Positions 23,491-30,586 of a stretch of DNA of 30,586 nt are shown here, piece after piece. The translations under genes and the position numbers were made by a program. A model generated the notes under the pieces. The model ran no database searches. It saw only the letters and a program-made list of their open reading frames with translations, and was not told the DNA's origin. The stretch's first letter is position 1; each line of letters opens with the position of its first letter. The DNA is from Caldifarciminota bacterium UBA1063 (GTDB taxonomy: Bacteria > Hydrothermota > Hydrothermia > UBA1063): positions 1-30,586 of the forward strand of contig DCDE01000030.1 in the NCBI GenBank assembly GCA_002316275.1, written 5' to 3'.

Positions 23491-24679
23491 TGCACCGAAC
23501 TCTGTGCGTAATAATGCCGAGTGCCATTGCGAAGTTTTGTACCACTTCGGCATCACTGAAGTTGTACTCAAAAAAGCCCGCAATAATCATAATGCTAAGT
23601 AAGCCAATCCCTAAATAGCCCCAGGGCTGTGCCGTTTTGCAAAAAATGGCCAGGAAGTACAAAAATATAAAGAGAAGTGAAAACAAAAGTGGCAATCCTC
23701 CGTTAACCATAGCCATGATGTAGTTACTGTGTAAATGGCCCGAAACTGCTCTGTTCAGTTTTGGATCTTCTCTAATTTCATGTAATTCTGGAGTTTCAAA
23801 TTCGTTAATTAGCGCAGTGAAAATTTTATGATCTGACCATAGTTCATACCCTATGCCTGTTAGCGGGTACTTTTTGAAAATTCTCAATCCCGTTTTCCAC
23901 ATTTCGATGCGAGCGTGGGGGCTCCTGTTCTCCTCTATTGGCAACATCTTGGAGAGATAATCAAGACTTCTCTGGTTGGTAACAATAGAAATTATGAAAA
24001 ATGCAAGTAAACCGCCGTAGAATAACCTTATTTTTGATCTTGAAACGATGATCATTAATAAGAGAAAAACTATAACTGCAATGTAATATGTGCGGGAAAG
24101 GTTGAAAGTGATGTTCAAAGTAAAGAGTGCAATGGCAATAAGGGTTAAGATGTCCTGTTTTCTTTCTCCAGTAAAATAAAGGAGTGGAATCAAAAAGGAA
24201 AGGGCACCTGCGTAGGTGAGTTTTCCGCCCAAAAAGCCTACGAGGCCGTGATTTCTGTTAAATATATGAAAACCAGGAGGGTATATAAAGTAAATGAGGA
24301 GAGCAGCCGCTGAAAAAATTATCGATGAAACCGGTAGGAGACGAGTTATTTTTTGCCTGTTTAAAAAGGGCGAGAAGGCAAAGAAAAGAAATGGAACGAG
24401 AATGTCAAAGAAGATCCCCTTTGTATTTCGAATTGCTTTTAGGGGATTTAATGAAAACAGGGAGGTTAGAATGGCAGCAAGGAGGTATATGTAGAAGGGG
24501 ATTGCGTCCCTTTTCGTAAAAATATGGAATCTGAATATAAGGGAAATGAGGGCTATGCAAAGATAAAAGGTCCGGTAGGTATTGGGCAGAAATGGAAATA
24601 AAACCGCTCCAATAGTGAGTACTGTTCTAATGTTCTCCCTTAAAGGGGATATAGTATCCAATTCTCCTGAAGTTTTCAT
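23474..24679 (-). CDS. O-antigen ligase family membrane protein
   Basis: About 401 residues with roughly ten or more hydrophobic helices and one large periplasmic loop (about 240-330). The Wzy_C/WaaL pattern RIEMWKTGLRIFKKYPLTGIG and the later SGHLHSNYIMAMVNGGL are present. It should ligate or polymerise polysaccharide on the periplasmic side. I prefer ATG 24679 (AAGGAG 11 nt upstream) over TTG 24688, which has only 2 nt between ribosome-binding site and start. Either way it overlaps the end of the upstream glycosyltransferase by more than 50 nt, unusually long. Confidence 0.85.
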   Translation of the reverse strand: MKTSGELDTISPLRENIRTVLTIGAVLFPFLPNTYRTFYLCIALISLIFRFHIFTKRDAIPFYIYLLAAILTSLFSLNPLKAIRNTKGIFFDILVPFLFFAFSPFLNRQKITRLLPVSSIIFSAAALLIYFIYPPGFHIFNRNHGLVGFLGGKLTYAGALSFLIPLLYFTGERKQDILTLIAIALFTLNITFNLSRTYYIAVIVFLLLMIIVSRSKIRLFYGGLLAFFIISIVTNQRSLDYLSKMLPIEENRSPHARIEMWKTGLRIFKKYPLTGIGYELWSDHKIFTALINEFETPELHEIREDPKLNRAVSGHLHSNYIMAMVNGGLPLLFSLLFIFLYFLAIFCKTAQPWGYLGIGLLSIMIIAGFFEYNFSDAEVVQNFAMALGIITHRVRCNENNC

Positions 24680-25550
24680 ATTCGCCAATTCTCCTTCGTG
24701 TTAATTTTTCTGATATATCTGCAATGAAATTGCGCAGTTTCCACCTGAATTTCACCTTAAGATATTCATCCTTTATCTCGAGAACACAATCATTGCTCGA
24801 GACCTGCTTGTTGATTCTCTCCAGCATAACTTTCGGGTGGGTTCCCTTGAAGAAGTGGAGTGAATCACGATGAGCCATAAGTTCCTCGAGTTTTTTATCG
24901 AGAAATTTTTCTTTTATTACCTTTTCATCTTTCCAGTGCCATCTTGCCTGCTCGATAAGTTTATCTTTCAGAACACTTCTCCTCCTTGCCCATCCATAAT
25001 GGTAGATGTAGGCGTCTAAGGAGATGACGTTGAGTTTTTTCCCATTTTTTCTGAAGCTGTGTGAGTCCTTGTAAGCCGTGATTTTAGGGTCATTCCTAAT
25101 GATGCGTATTTCATTTCGCACCCATCCTTCGCCTTCGTGATAAAGGGAGTAATTCCCATAGAAGTGCCTGAATTTAAGCGTAAACCCTTCAACTTCTGGA
25201 TTCTCCAGATAGTTAAGTAAAGCAGACCTGATATAATCAAGGTATTTTTCATGGACTACCTCGTCTCCCTGTAGGTAGAAGCACCAAGGGGACCTGCATT
25301 CCATTAAGGCGCGGTTCGCAAAAAGGGCCTGAGGCTTGCCTTCTCCTCTTAACTCTTCAAACCATGGAGTAGTGATGATTTTTACTTTATCATCTTTTAT
25401 GTTTCGAATAAGGTCCAGCGTATTATCTTCAGATTCAATAACATTTACTATGAACTCATCTACGAGGGGAAGGAGAGATTTTACGGCCTCTATGATAGGA
25501 AAATCATACTTAATGGCATTCCTGATGTACGTAAAACCGCTTACGAGCAT
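24627..25550 (-). CDS. Family 2-like glycosyltransferase
   Basis: This 307-residue cytoplasmic protein has a GT-A-type N-terminal half: FTYIRNAIKYDFPIIEAVKSL, DEFIVNVIESEDNTLDLI, then FYLQGDEVVHEKYLDYI, where a QGDE segment takes the place of the usual DxD. A later His/Tyr/Trp stretch (IYHYGWARRRSVLKDK) resembles other GT2-like proteins of surface-glycan clusters. It leads an operon with the O-antigen ligase and GT9. The ATG lies 6 nt after TATAAT and is predicted leaderless. Donor and acceptor are unknown. Confidence 0.75.
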   Translation of the reverse strand: MLVSGFTYIRNAIKYDFPIIEAVKSLLPLVDEFIVNVIESEDNTLDLIRNIKDDKVKIITTPWFEELRGEGKPQALFANRALMECRSPWCFYLQGDEVVHEKYLDYIRSALLNYLENPEVEGFTLKFRHFYGNYSLYHEGEGWVRNEIRIIRNDPKITAYKDSHSFRKNGKKLNVISLDAYIYHYGWARRRSVLKDKLIEQARWHWKDEKVIKEKFLDKKLEELMAHRDSLHFFKGTHPKVMLERINKQVSSNDCVLEIKDEYLKVKFRWKLRNFIADISEKLTRRRIGEYENFRRIGYYIPFKGEH

Positions 25551-25556
25551 TTGAGT

Positions 25557-25585
25557 ATTATACCAGTAAGGGTTGGTTTAAGCAA
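25557..25585 (-). promoter_or_regulatory. Promoter of glycosyltransferase-ligase operon
   Basis: Minus strand: -35 TTGCTT (25585-25580), 17-nt spacer, -10 TATAAT (25562-25557), 6 nt to the ATG at 25550. It diverges from the lipoprotein-nrdJ promoter. Confidence 0.7.
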
Positions 25586-25642
25586 AGTTCCACCTTATGG
25601 GATAAAGGTTTTACGAACTATGTTGAATTGGGAGTTGCTAAT

Positions 25643-25671
25643 TTTACATACCTCTATTGACCATTTAAAAT
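25643..25671 (+). promoter_or_regulatory. Promoter of lipoprotein-nrdJ-dcd-recA operon
   Basis: -35 TTTACA (25643-25648), 17-nt spacer, -10 TAAAAT (25666-25671), 6 nt, then the ATG at 25678. No other promoter was seen up to recA, so this may drive all four genes. Confidence 0.7.
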
Positions 25672-25677
25672 AGTTTT

Positions 25678-26295
25678 ATGAAAAAGGTTTTATTTTTGTT
25701 TACGATTCTCTTGATTTCATGCGCAGGCTGGAACAGTGAGATTGAAGAATTCTTTACGGATTATTTTCCGCTCGAGGATGGGATGAAGTGGGTTTACCTC
25801 TCAAGTGACGGTGAAGAAGTAGTTAGGGAGGTGTTGGAAGACTCTGCATTCTCAGGTTCATTAAATATGTGCCTCGTAGAGATGATGGGGGAGATTGAAC
25901 ATTACATAAAAGCAAAGGATGCAACTTTCTATACCTACACGGCTTCCGAGTACTCAAATAATAACGAAATCGTCCTTGAAAAGAGCAATCTGGTCCTATT
26001 TTACCAGCCGTTATTGACCCCTCAAACGTTCGCAGACACGATTTCTAAGTTATTTCTGGAAGGTGATACTATCAGCTATTTAAGACTTTTCCGCTCTCGT
26101 GCCTCTGAAGGCAACGCAGAGCGTAGAAAAAATGTCGATTTTTCTATTTTTAGTATGATTGAAAAGGGTGGCTTAGCAAGGTATAGCAATTTGTATGTGT
26201 TCTATGAACTAGCCCCTGATACGGGTCCGGTTTACATTTTAAAAGTTGTGGATGGCGATACCGTTGAACTAAGGCTTGTAGAATTTTTAAAATAA
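25678..26295 (+). CDS. Predicted lipoprotein of unknown function
   Basis: This 205-residue protein has a short signal peptide ending LLISC (Cys15), so it should be a lipoprotein. The mature part is acidic, with many Glu, Tyr and Phe and alternating beta-strand character (FPLEDGMKWVYLSSDGEEV, IEHYIKAKDATFYTYT). The early PLEDGMKWVY resembles small secreted proteins that start with a PL.xGxxW.Y motif. I do not recognise a named family. It lies 15 nt before nrdJ and seems to head that operon, an odd partner for DNA-precursor genes. Confidence 0.7.
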   Translation: MKKVLFLFTILLISCAGWNSEIEEFFTDYFPLEDGMKWVYLSSDGEEVVREVLEDSAFSGSLNMCLVEMMGEIEHYIKAKDATFYTYTASEYSNNNEIVLEKSNLVLFYQPLLTPQTFADTISKLFLEGDTISYLRLFRSRASEGNAERRKNVDFSIFSMIEKGGLARYSNLYVFYELAPDTGPVYILKVVDGDTVELRLVEFLK

Positions 26296-26310
26296 TTAAG
26301 GGGGATTTAT

Positions 26311-28605
26311 ATGGGAGGCCTTCAAATTAGTGAGAATGCACTGAAAGTGCTGGAGAAACGTTATCTACTTAAGAATGAGAAAGGAGAGATAGTGGAAACC
26401 CCTGAGGGGATGTTTAGGAGGGTAGCAAAAAGTATTGCGATAGTTGAAAAGAATTATCCTGAGAGCCCCTTCACTCAAGAGGAATTGGAGGAGAAATTTT
26501 ACAATATTATGACTGAATTTTACTTTCTTCCGAATTCTCCCACTTTGATGAATGCAGGCACGACTCTTGGCCAGCTGAGTGCCTGTTTTGTTCTTCCTAT
26601 AAATGATTCAATGAATGATATATTCGAAGCGATTAAGAGAACGGCTATTATCCATAAGACTGGCGGTGGCACGGGTTTCTCTTTCTCAAGGCTGAGGCCG
26701 AAGAACGATATAGTGAAAAGTACCGGTGGTGTTGCAAGTGGTCCCATATCCTTTATGCGAGTATTTAATGAGGCTACTGAAGCGGTAAAGCAGGGTGGTC
26801 GGCGGAGGGGTGCAAATATGGGTATATTGAGGGTTGACCATCCTGATATAATGGAATTCATTGAATGTAAAGCGAAGGAAGGGGATCTTGCAAATTTTAA
26901 TATATCGGTTGCAGTTACAGACCTTTTTATGGAGGCATTGGAAAAAGGGAAAGAGTACACGCTAATAAACCCGAGAAATGGTGAAGCGGTGGGTTCCCTT
27001 AGTCCAAAAGAAGTATTCGATAAAATGGTTTATTATGCTTGGAAAAATGGAGAACCTGGTATTATTTTTATAGATACGATTAATAAAAGTCACCCTCTAA
27101 GAGGGGTGGGGGAAATCGACAGTACAAACCCATGTGGGGAACAGCCGCTGCTTCCTTATGAATCGTGTAATCTGGGCTCCATTAACCTTTCAAAGTTTGT
27201 AAATGGTATTCCTGCGTATCTTGAAAACAGGATGCTCAACTTCGAGGAAGCCGTAAGCCGTATAGATTGGGAGAAGCTAAGGGATGTGGTGCACCTCAGT
27301 GTGCATTTTCTGGATAATGTGGTTGACGCAAATCACTTTCCCTTCGACGAGATAAGGGATATTACTCTTGCAAATAGGAAGATCGGCTTAGGTGTGATGG
27401 GTTTTGCCGACATGCTATTAAAACTTGGCATTCCGTACACAAGTGAAGCTGCCCCTAAAATCGCTGAGAAAGTGATGAGTTTCATTAGCAAAGAGGCTTC
27501 CATAAAATCGTCTGAACTTGCTAAATACAAGGGTTCTTTCCCTAACATTGATAAAAGCATCTACAAGGGCCCCATGAGGAATGGAACTTTGACTACTATT
27601 GCACCGACGGGTAGCCTTTCTATGATTGCCGAATGTTCATCTGGTATTGAGCCCATTTTTTCTCTTGCTTATACTAAAACGGTGCTTGGCAATGAATCTC
27701 TTCTTTACATCAATCCATATTTTGAGGAAGCTGCAAAAGAAATGGGTTTTTATTCTAAGGAACTTATGGAGGAAGTCGCTTCTCTCAGAAGTATCAAGGA
27801 CTTTGAGTCCATACCATCTGTAATAAGACAAATTTTTGTCACTACCTTTGATGTAGAACCTATGCAACACGTGAAGATCCAGGCAGCCTTCCAGAAGCAT
27901 GTGGATAATGCGGTTTCTAAAACTATAAATCTGCCCAATGATGCAAAGCCAGAGGATATAGCAACCGTTTACAGAGAGGCTTATTACATGGGACTGAAAG
28001 GGCTTACGGTCTATAGAGACGGATCAAGGGAAGAGCAGGTTATAAGGGTAGCAAAGGAAACTGCGGAAACCAGAAGGCCACCATATACAGTACCTCGCCC
28101 CAGGCCAGAAACAACGAAGGGGAGAACGTTGAAAATGGTAACGGATCTCGGCAACTGCTATGTGACCATTAACGAAGATGAATACGGAATTTTTGAAGTA
28201 TTCATATACCTCGGGAAATCGGGCTCTCAAACGATGGCATTTACTGAGGCGATCGGAAGATTGATTTCTCTTTCAGTTAGGTCAGGCGTCCCTGTAAGCG
28301 AGGTTATTAAACAGCTGAAGGGCATAAAGAGTTCTAATCCTGTAAGGCAGGAGAATGGGGAAGTAATATATTCGGTCCCTGATGCGATTGCTAAGGCAAT
28401 TGAAAAATACCTCGAAAGGGGGGTACAGCTTGAACTGATACCTACGGCTCCGACTCTGAAGCCGATTCTCGATATTCAAAAAAGAGTTAAGAAGGGTGAA
28501 GAGAGCGAAAGACTGTATGATATATGCCCTGAGTGTGGTGGAAGGTTGGTATACCAGGAAGGGTGTTTCCTGTGTGTAGATTGTGGATATTCCAGGTGTG
28601 AGTGA
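26311..28605 (+). CDS. nrdJ: Adenosylcobalamin-dependent (class II) ribonucleotide reductase
   Basis: This 764-residue enzyme reduces ribonucleotides to deoxyribonucleotides with a B12-derived radical, and works with or without oxygen. Active-site residues are Cys92 (SACFVLP), the NPCGE motif (273-277, radical Cys275) and Cys286 (YESCNLGSINL), with the 11-residue spacing of the Thermotoga enzyme. PTGSLSMIAECSSGIEP is also typical. The C-terminus ends in CPECGG and CVDCGYSRC, the redox/zinc tail that re-reduces the active site. Ribosome-binding site AAGGGGG. dcd follows 9 nt after the stop. Confidence 0.97.
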   Translation: MGGLQISENALKVLEKRYLLKNEKGEIVETPEGMFRRVAKSIAIVEKNYPESPFTQEELEEKFYNIMTEFYFLPNSPTLMNAGTTLGQLSACFVLPINDSMNDIFEAIKRTAIIHKTGGGTGFSFSRLRPKNDIVKSTGGVASGPISFMRVFNEATEAVKQGGRRRGANMGILRVDHPDIMEFIECKAKEGDLANFNISVAVTDLFMEALEKGKEYTLINPRNGEAVGSLSPKEVFDKMVYYAWKNGEPGIIFIDTINKSHPLRGVGEIDSTNPCGEQPLLPYESCNLGSINLSKFVNGIPAYLENRMLNFEEAVSRIDWEKLRDVVHLSVHFLDNVVDANHFPFDEIRDITLANRKIGLGVMGFADMLLKLGIPYTSEAAPKIAEKVMSFISKEASIKSSELAKYKGSFPNIDKSIYKGPMRNGTLTTIAPTGSLSMIAECSSGIEPIFSLAYTKTVLGNESLLYINPYFEEAAKEMGFYSKELMEEVASLRSIKDFESIPSVIRQIFVTTFDVEPMQHVKIQAAFQKHVDNAVSKTINLPNDAKPEDIATVYREAYYMGLKGLTVYRDGSREEQVIRVAKETAETRRPPYTVPRPRPETTKGRTLKMVTDLGNCYVTINEDEYGIFEVFIYLGKSGSQTMAFTEAIGRLISLSVRSGVPVSEVIKQLKGIKSSNPVRQENGEVIYSVPDAIAKAIEKYLERGVQLELIPTAPTLKPILDIQKRVKKGEESERLYDICPECGGRLVYQEGCFLCVDCGYSRCE

Positions 28606-28614
28606 GGGGATAAG

Positions 28615-29169
28615 ATGCCTGTAAAATCAGATAAATGGATAAAGGAAATGGCACTAAAGTATGGGATGATTGAGCCCTTTCAAGAGAAACTTGTTGTGGA
28701 GAATGTGATTTCTTACGGCTTATCATCCTATGGATATGACATCAGAATTGCAGATGAATTTATGGTCTTTACGAATGTTTATGAGACTGTTGTTGATCCT
28801 AAAAATTTTAACAGCGCGTCCTTTGTGAATTTGAAGGGCAATGTGTGCGTAATACCACCCAATTCGTTCTGTCTTGCTACGAGCTTAGAGTATTTCAGAA
28901 TTCCGCGTAATGTGATAGGTTTATGCCTTGGAAAGAGTACATACGCAAGATGTGGTATTGTGGTCAATATTACTCCCCTTGAACCCGAGTGGGAGGGGCA
29001 TCTTACCATAGAAATATCAAATACTGCGCCGATCCCTGCAAAGATTTATGCTGGCGAGGGAATTGCACAGCTTATATTTATTGAATCGGACGAGATTTGT
29101 AGTGTATCATATAAAGATAGACACGGTAAGTATCAGGAACAAAGGGGAGTAACTCCTCCCAAGATTTAG
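28615..29169 (+). CDS. dcd: dCTP deaminase
   Basis: This 184-residue trimeric enzyme of the dUTPase fold converts dCTP to dUTP (or to dUMP in bifunctional forms). Marks are SYGYDIRIADEF (38-49), GLCLGKSTYARCGI (102-115) and the catalytic-region EPEWEGHLTIEISN (123-136, Glu133), then AGEGIAQLIF. GKSTYAR supplies phosphate contacts. Its place behind nrdJ fits dTTP supply from the new dCTP pool. Ribosome-binding site GAGGGG. Confidence 0.95.
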   Translation: MPVKSDKWIKEMALKYGMIEPFQEKLVVENVISYGLSSYGYDIRIADEFMVFTNVYETVVDPKNFNSASFVNLKGNVCVIPPNSFCLATSLEYFRIPRNVIGLCLGKSTYARCGIVVNITPLEPEWEGHLTIEISNTAPIPAKIYAGEGIAQLIFIESDEICSVSYKDRHGKYQEQRGVTPPKI

Positions 29170-29181
29170 AAGAGGTGTATT

Positions 29182-30192
29182 ATGGAACAGGATGAGAAAA
29201 ATTTAGAAAAGGAAAGGATGCTTGAAGCAACCATAAAGCAGATTGAGAAGCAATATGGTCCAGGTTCAGTAATGAAACTTGGGGAAGCTACCCAGATCAA
29301 TGTAGAGGTAATTCCAACGGGTTCCTTTGGATTGGACCTTGTTACCGGTATAGGTGGCTACCCAAGGGGTAGAGTAATTGAGATTTACGGGCCTGAAGCT
29401 TCTGGAAAGACTACTTTAGCTCTTCATGCTATTGCCGAGACTCACAAGCTTGGTGGGAAGGCTGCCTTCATTGATGCAGAACATGCCCTTGACCCTATAT
29501 ATGCAAAAGCTGTTGGTGTCAATGTGGATGAACTTATTATTTCACAGCCAGATACTGGAGAACAGGCGCTGGAAATTATGGAAATGCTCGTGAGGAGTAA
29601 TGCAATAGACCTTATAGTTGTAGATTCTGTTGCGGCGCTGGTTCCGAGAGCTGAGGTTGAAGGAGAGATGGGGGATGCACAGGTGGGGCTACAGGCGCGT
29701 CTCATGTCAAAGGCTATGAGAAAGTTGGTAGGCGTTCTTAGTAAGTCAAAGACTTGTGCCATTTTCATCAATCAAATTAGGCAACAGATTCAAACTGGTT
29801 TTGGATTTGGAAACCCTGAAACGACCCCTGGTGGTCTTGCATTAAAATTTCACGCATCGATGAGGCTTGAAATTAGGAAAATTGCATCAATTAAGCAGGG
29901 TGAGGAAATAATTGGTAACCGCGTCAAGGTTAGAATTGTTAAAAACAAGCTTTCACCACCATTTAAAACCACGGAATTCGACATTATATACGGTGAAGGG
30001 ATTTCGTATGAGGGCGAGCTTATAGATATGGGCTTGGAGCATGGAATTATAAAGAGAAGCGGGACGTGGTTTAGTTTTAAGGACTATCAACTGGGGCAGG
30101 GGCGCGAAAAAGCCAGGCTATTCCTCAAGGAGAATCCAGATATAAGAAAAGAATTGGAACAGGAACTTAAACAGGCAGTCGGGTTCGGATAA
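29182..30192 (+). CDS. recA: Recombinase RecA
   Basis: This 336-residue RecA lacks any intein or frameshift. It has the Walker A GPEASGKTT (70-78), the LIVVDSVAALVP Walker B strand, loop L1 near EGEMGDAQVGLQARLMS and loop L2 around GFGFGNPETTPGG. The C-terminal domain is short and weakly acidic. It drives homologous pairing and would trigger LexA cleavage if an SOS system exists; no SOS-box-like palindrome was seen upstream. It follows dcd by 12 nt with GAGGTG as ribosome-binding site. recX is not next to it. Confidence 0.98.
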   Translation: MEQDEKNLEKERMLEATIKQIEKQYGPGSVMKLGEATQINVEVIPTGSFGLDLVTGIGGYPRGRVIEIYGPEASGKTTLALHAIAETHKLGGKAAFIDAEHALDPIYAKAVGVNVDELIISQPDTGEQALEIMEMLVRSNAIDLIVVDSVAALVPRAEVEGEMGDAQVGLQARLMSKAMRKLVGVLSKSKTCAIFINQIRQQIQTGFGFGNPETTPGGLALKFHASMRLEIRKIASIKQGEEIIGNRVKVRIVKNKLSPPFKTTEFDIIYGEGISYEGELIDMGLEHGIIKRSGTWFSFKDYQLGQGREKARLFLKENPDIRKELEQELKQAVGFG

Positions 30193-30497
30193 AAGGGGAC
30201 TTGTTGTTTTAGTCAATGTGGTGGTGTGCGTCGCACCTCGCAAAAATAGGTTGAGGATTTTCCATCGAGTTAACGTTGAATGGTACTAATTTTCATTCCA
30301 TTGTTAGTGTTATAATTTTCCTTTGGCTTAAAATTTAAAAAACTGGCGATTGATTCACCTAAGGGAACCGGGTTCAACTAAGTTCTAATTAGCTATTAAA
30401 CTCGGATTTGGGCAAAAATCGTGAGGGAGATTTTTACCTAATTTGCTTAGAGGTGGGTTGACTGAACAAGTTAGCAATACTATAATTTTACAATCAC
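30193..30497. other. 305-bp gene-free stretch between recA and tRNA-Asn
   Basis: No ORF and no intrinsic terminator for recA were found. An extended -10 promoter (TGT-TATAAT, 30308-30316) would start RNA near 30323. Downstream are a 7-bp hairpin, AAAAATC (30414-30420) with GATTTTT (30429-30435), and a longer-range pairing of CACCTAAG (30356-30363) with CTTAGAGGTG (30446-30455, two bulged bases). A small RNA of about 130 nt is possible. The tRNA-Asn promoter begins at 30458. Confidence 0.35.
30458..30486 (+). promoter_or_regulatory. tRNA-Asn promoter
   Basis: -35 TTGACT (30458-30463), 17-nt spacer, -10 TATAAT (30481-30486), ending 11 nt before the tRNA. Confidence 0.8.
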
Positions 30498-30573
30498 TCC
30501 CCGGTAGCTCAACGGGTAGAGCACCTGGCTGTTAACCAGGGGGTTGGGGGTTCGAAACCCTCCCGGGGAGCCA
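30498..30573 (+). tRNA. tRNA-Asn (anticodon GTT)
   Basis: The cloverleaf has a 7-bp acceptor stem (TCCCCGG with CCGGGGA), anticodon stem CCTGG/CCAGG with loop CTGTTAA (anticodon 30531-30533), T-loop GGTTCGAAACC and discriminator G at 30570. CCA follows at 30571-30573, unlike the other two tRNAs here. Confidence 0.97.
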
Positions 30574-30586
30574 TCTTAATGGCTGT

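Noticed and set aside
23318..23602. Plus-strand open frame of 94 codons opposite GT9 and the ligase end
   Set aside because: Lies within two conserved minus-strand genes and resembles no protein.
30201..30245. GTGCG-T-CGCAC palindrome after recA as a terminator
   Set aside because: A single-base loop cannot form and no T-run follows.

Overview
The window reads as chromosomal sequence from an anaerobic, diderm (outer-membrane-bearing) bacterium. Evidence for anaerobic life is a superoxide reductase/rubrerythrin/rubredoxin operon, a tungsten- or molybdenum-type aldehyde:ferredoxin oxidoreductase, a coenzyme-B12-dependent ribonucleotide reductase and FeoAB. Evidence for an outer membrane is a PorV/PorQ-type protein, a heptosyltransferase-like GT9, an O-antigen ligase, a Wzz-like protein, lipoproteins and a predicted barrel protein. 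The PorV/PorQ family together with this metabolism suggests the FCB side of the tree, perhaps candidate division WOR-3/Stahlbacteria; this placement is an inference. No phage, IS element or CRISPR array was seen.

Layout. 87-3089 (minus): HIT protein, ribBA, ribH and trmI in one tight operon. 3097-7359 (minus): radC; bifunctional ftcD; then Nudix hydrolase plus an orphan GAF histidine kinase. 7397-9142 (plus): oxygen-defence operon of ferritin-like protein, rubrerythrin, small winged-helix protein, superoxide reductase and rubredoxin. 9139-11093 (minus): adenosine-specific kinase family protein and a LysM lytic transglycosylase. 11268-16024 (plus): AOR, a Wzz-like protein and a barrel/TPR protein, each with its own promoter. 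16323-16858: tRNA-Glu, rpsT and tRNA-Val. 17008-17879 (plus): PPDK/PPS regulatory protein, overlapping the end of feoB. 17853-19998 (minus): feoA-feoB. 20168-25585 (minus): GT2, O-antigen ligase, GT9, then PorV-like protein and a solute-binding lipoprotein. 25643-30192 (plus): lipoprotein, nrdJ, dcd and recA. 30458-30573: tRNA-Asn.

The most striking signal is regulatory. Almost every operon-leading gene has a near-consensus sigma-70 promoter, usually with a 17-nt spacer. In nine or ten of these the start codon lies only 5-9 nt after the -10 hexamer, so the mRNAs should be leaderless. Genes inside operons mostly carry ordinary Shine-Dalgarno sites, or start in a 17-nt overlap with the gene before. 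Intrinsic terminators are almost absent and two convergent gene pairs overlap at their 3' ends. Smaller points are putative operator repeats at the oxygen-defence and feoA promoters, a tRNA co-transcribed with rpsT, and two gene-free stretches that may encode small RNAs.
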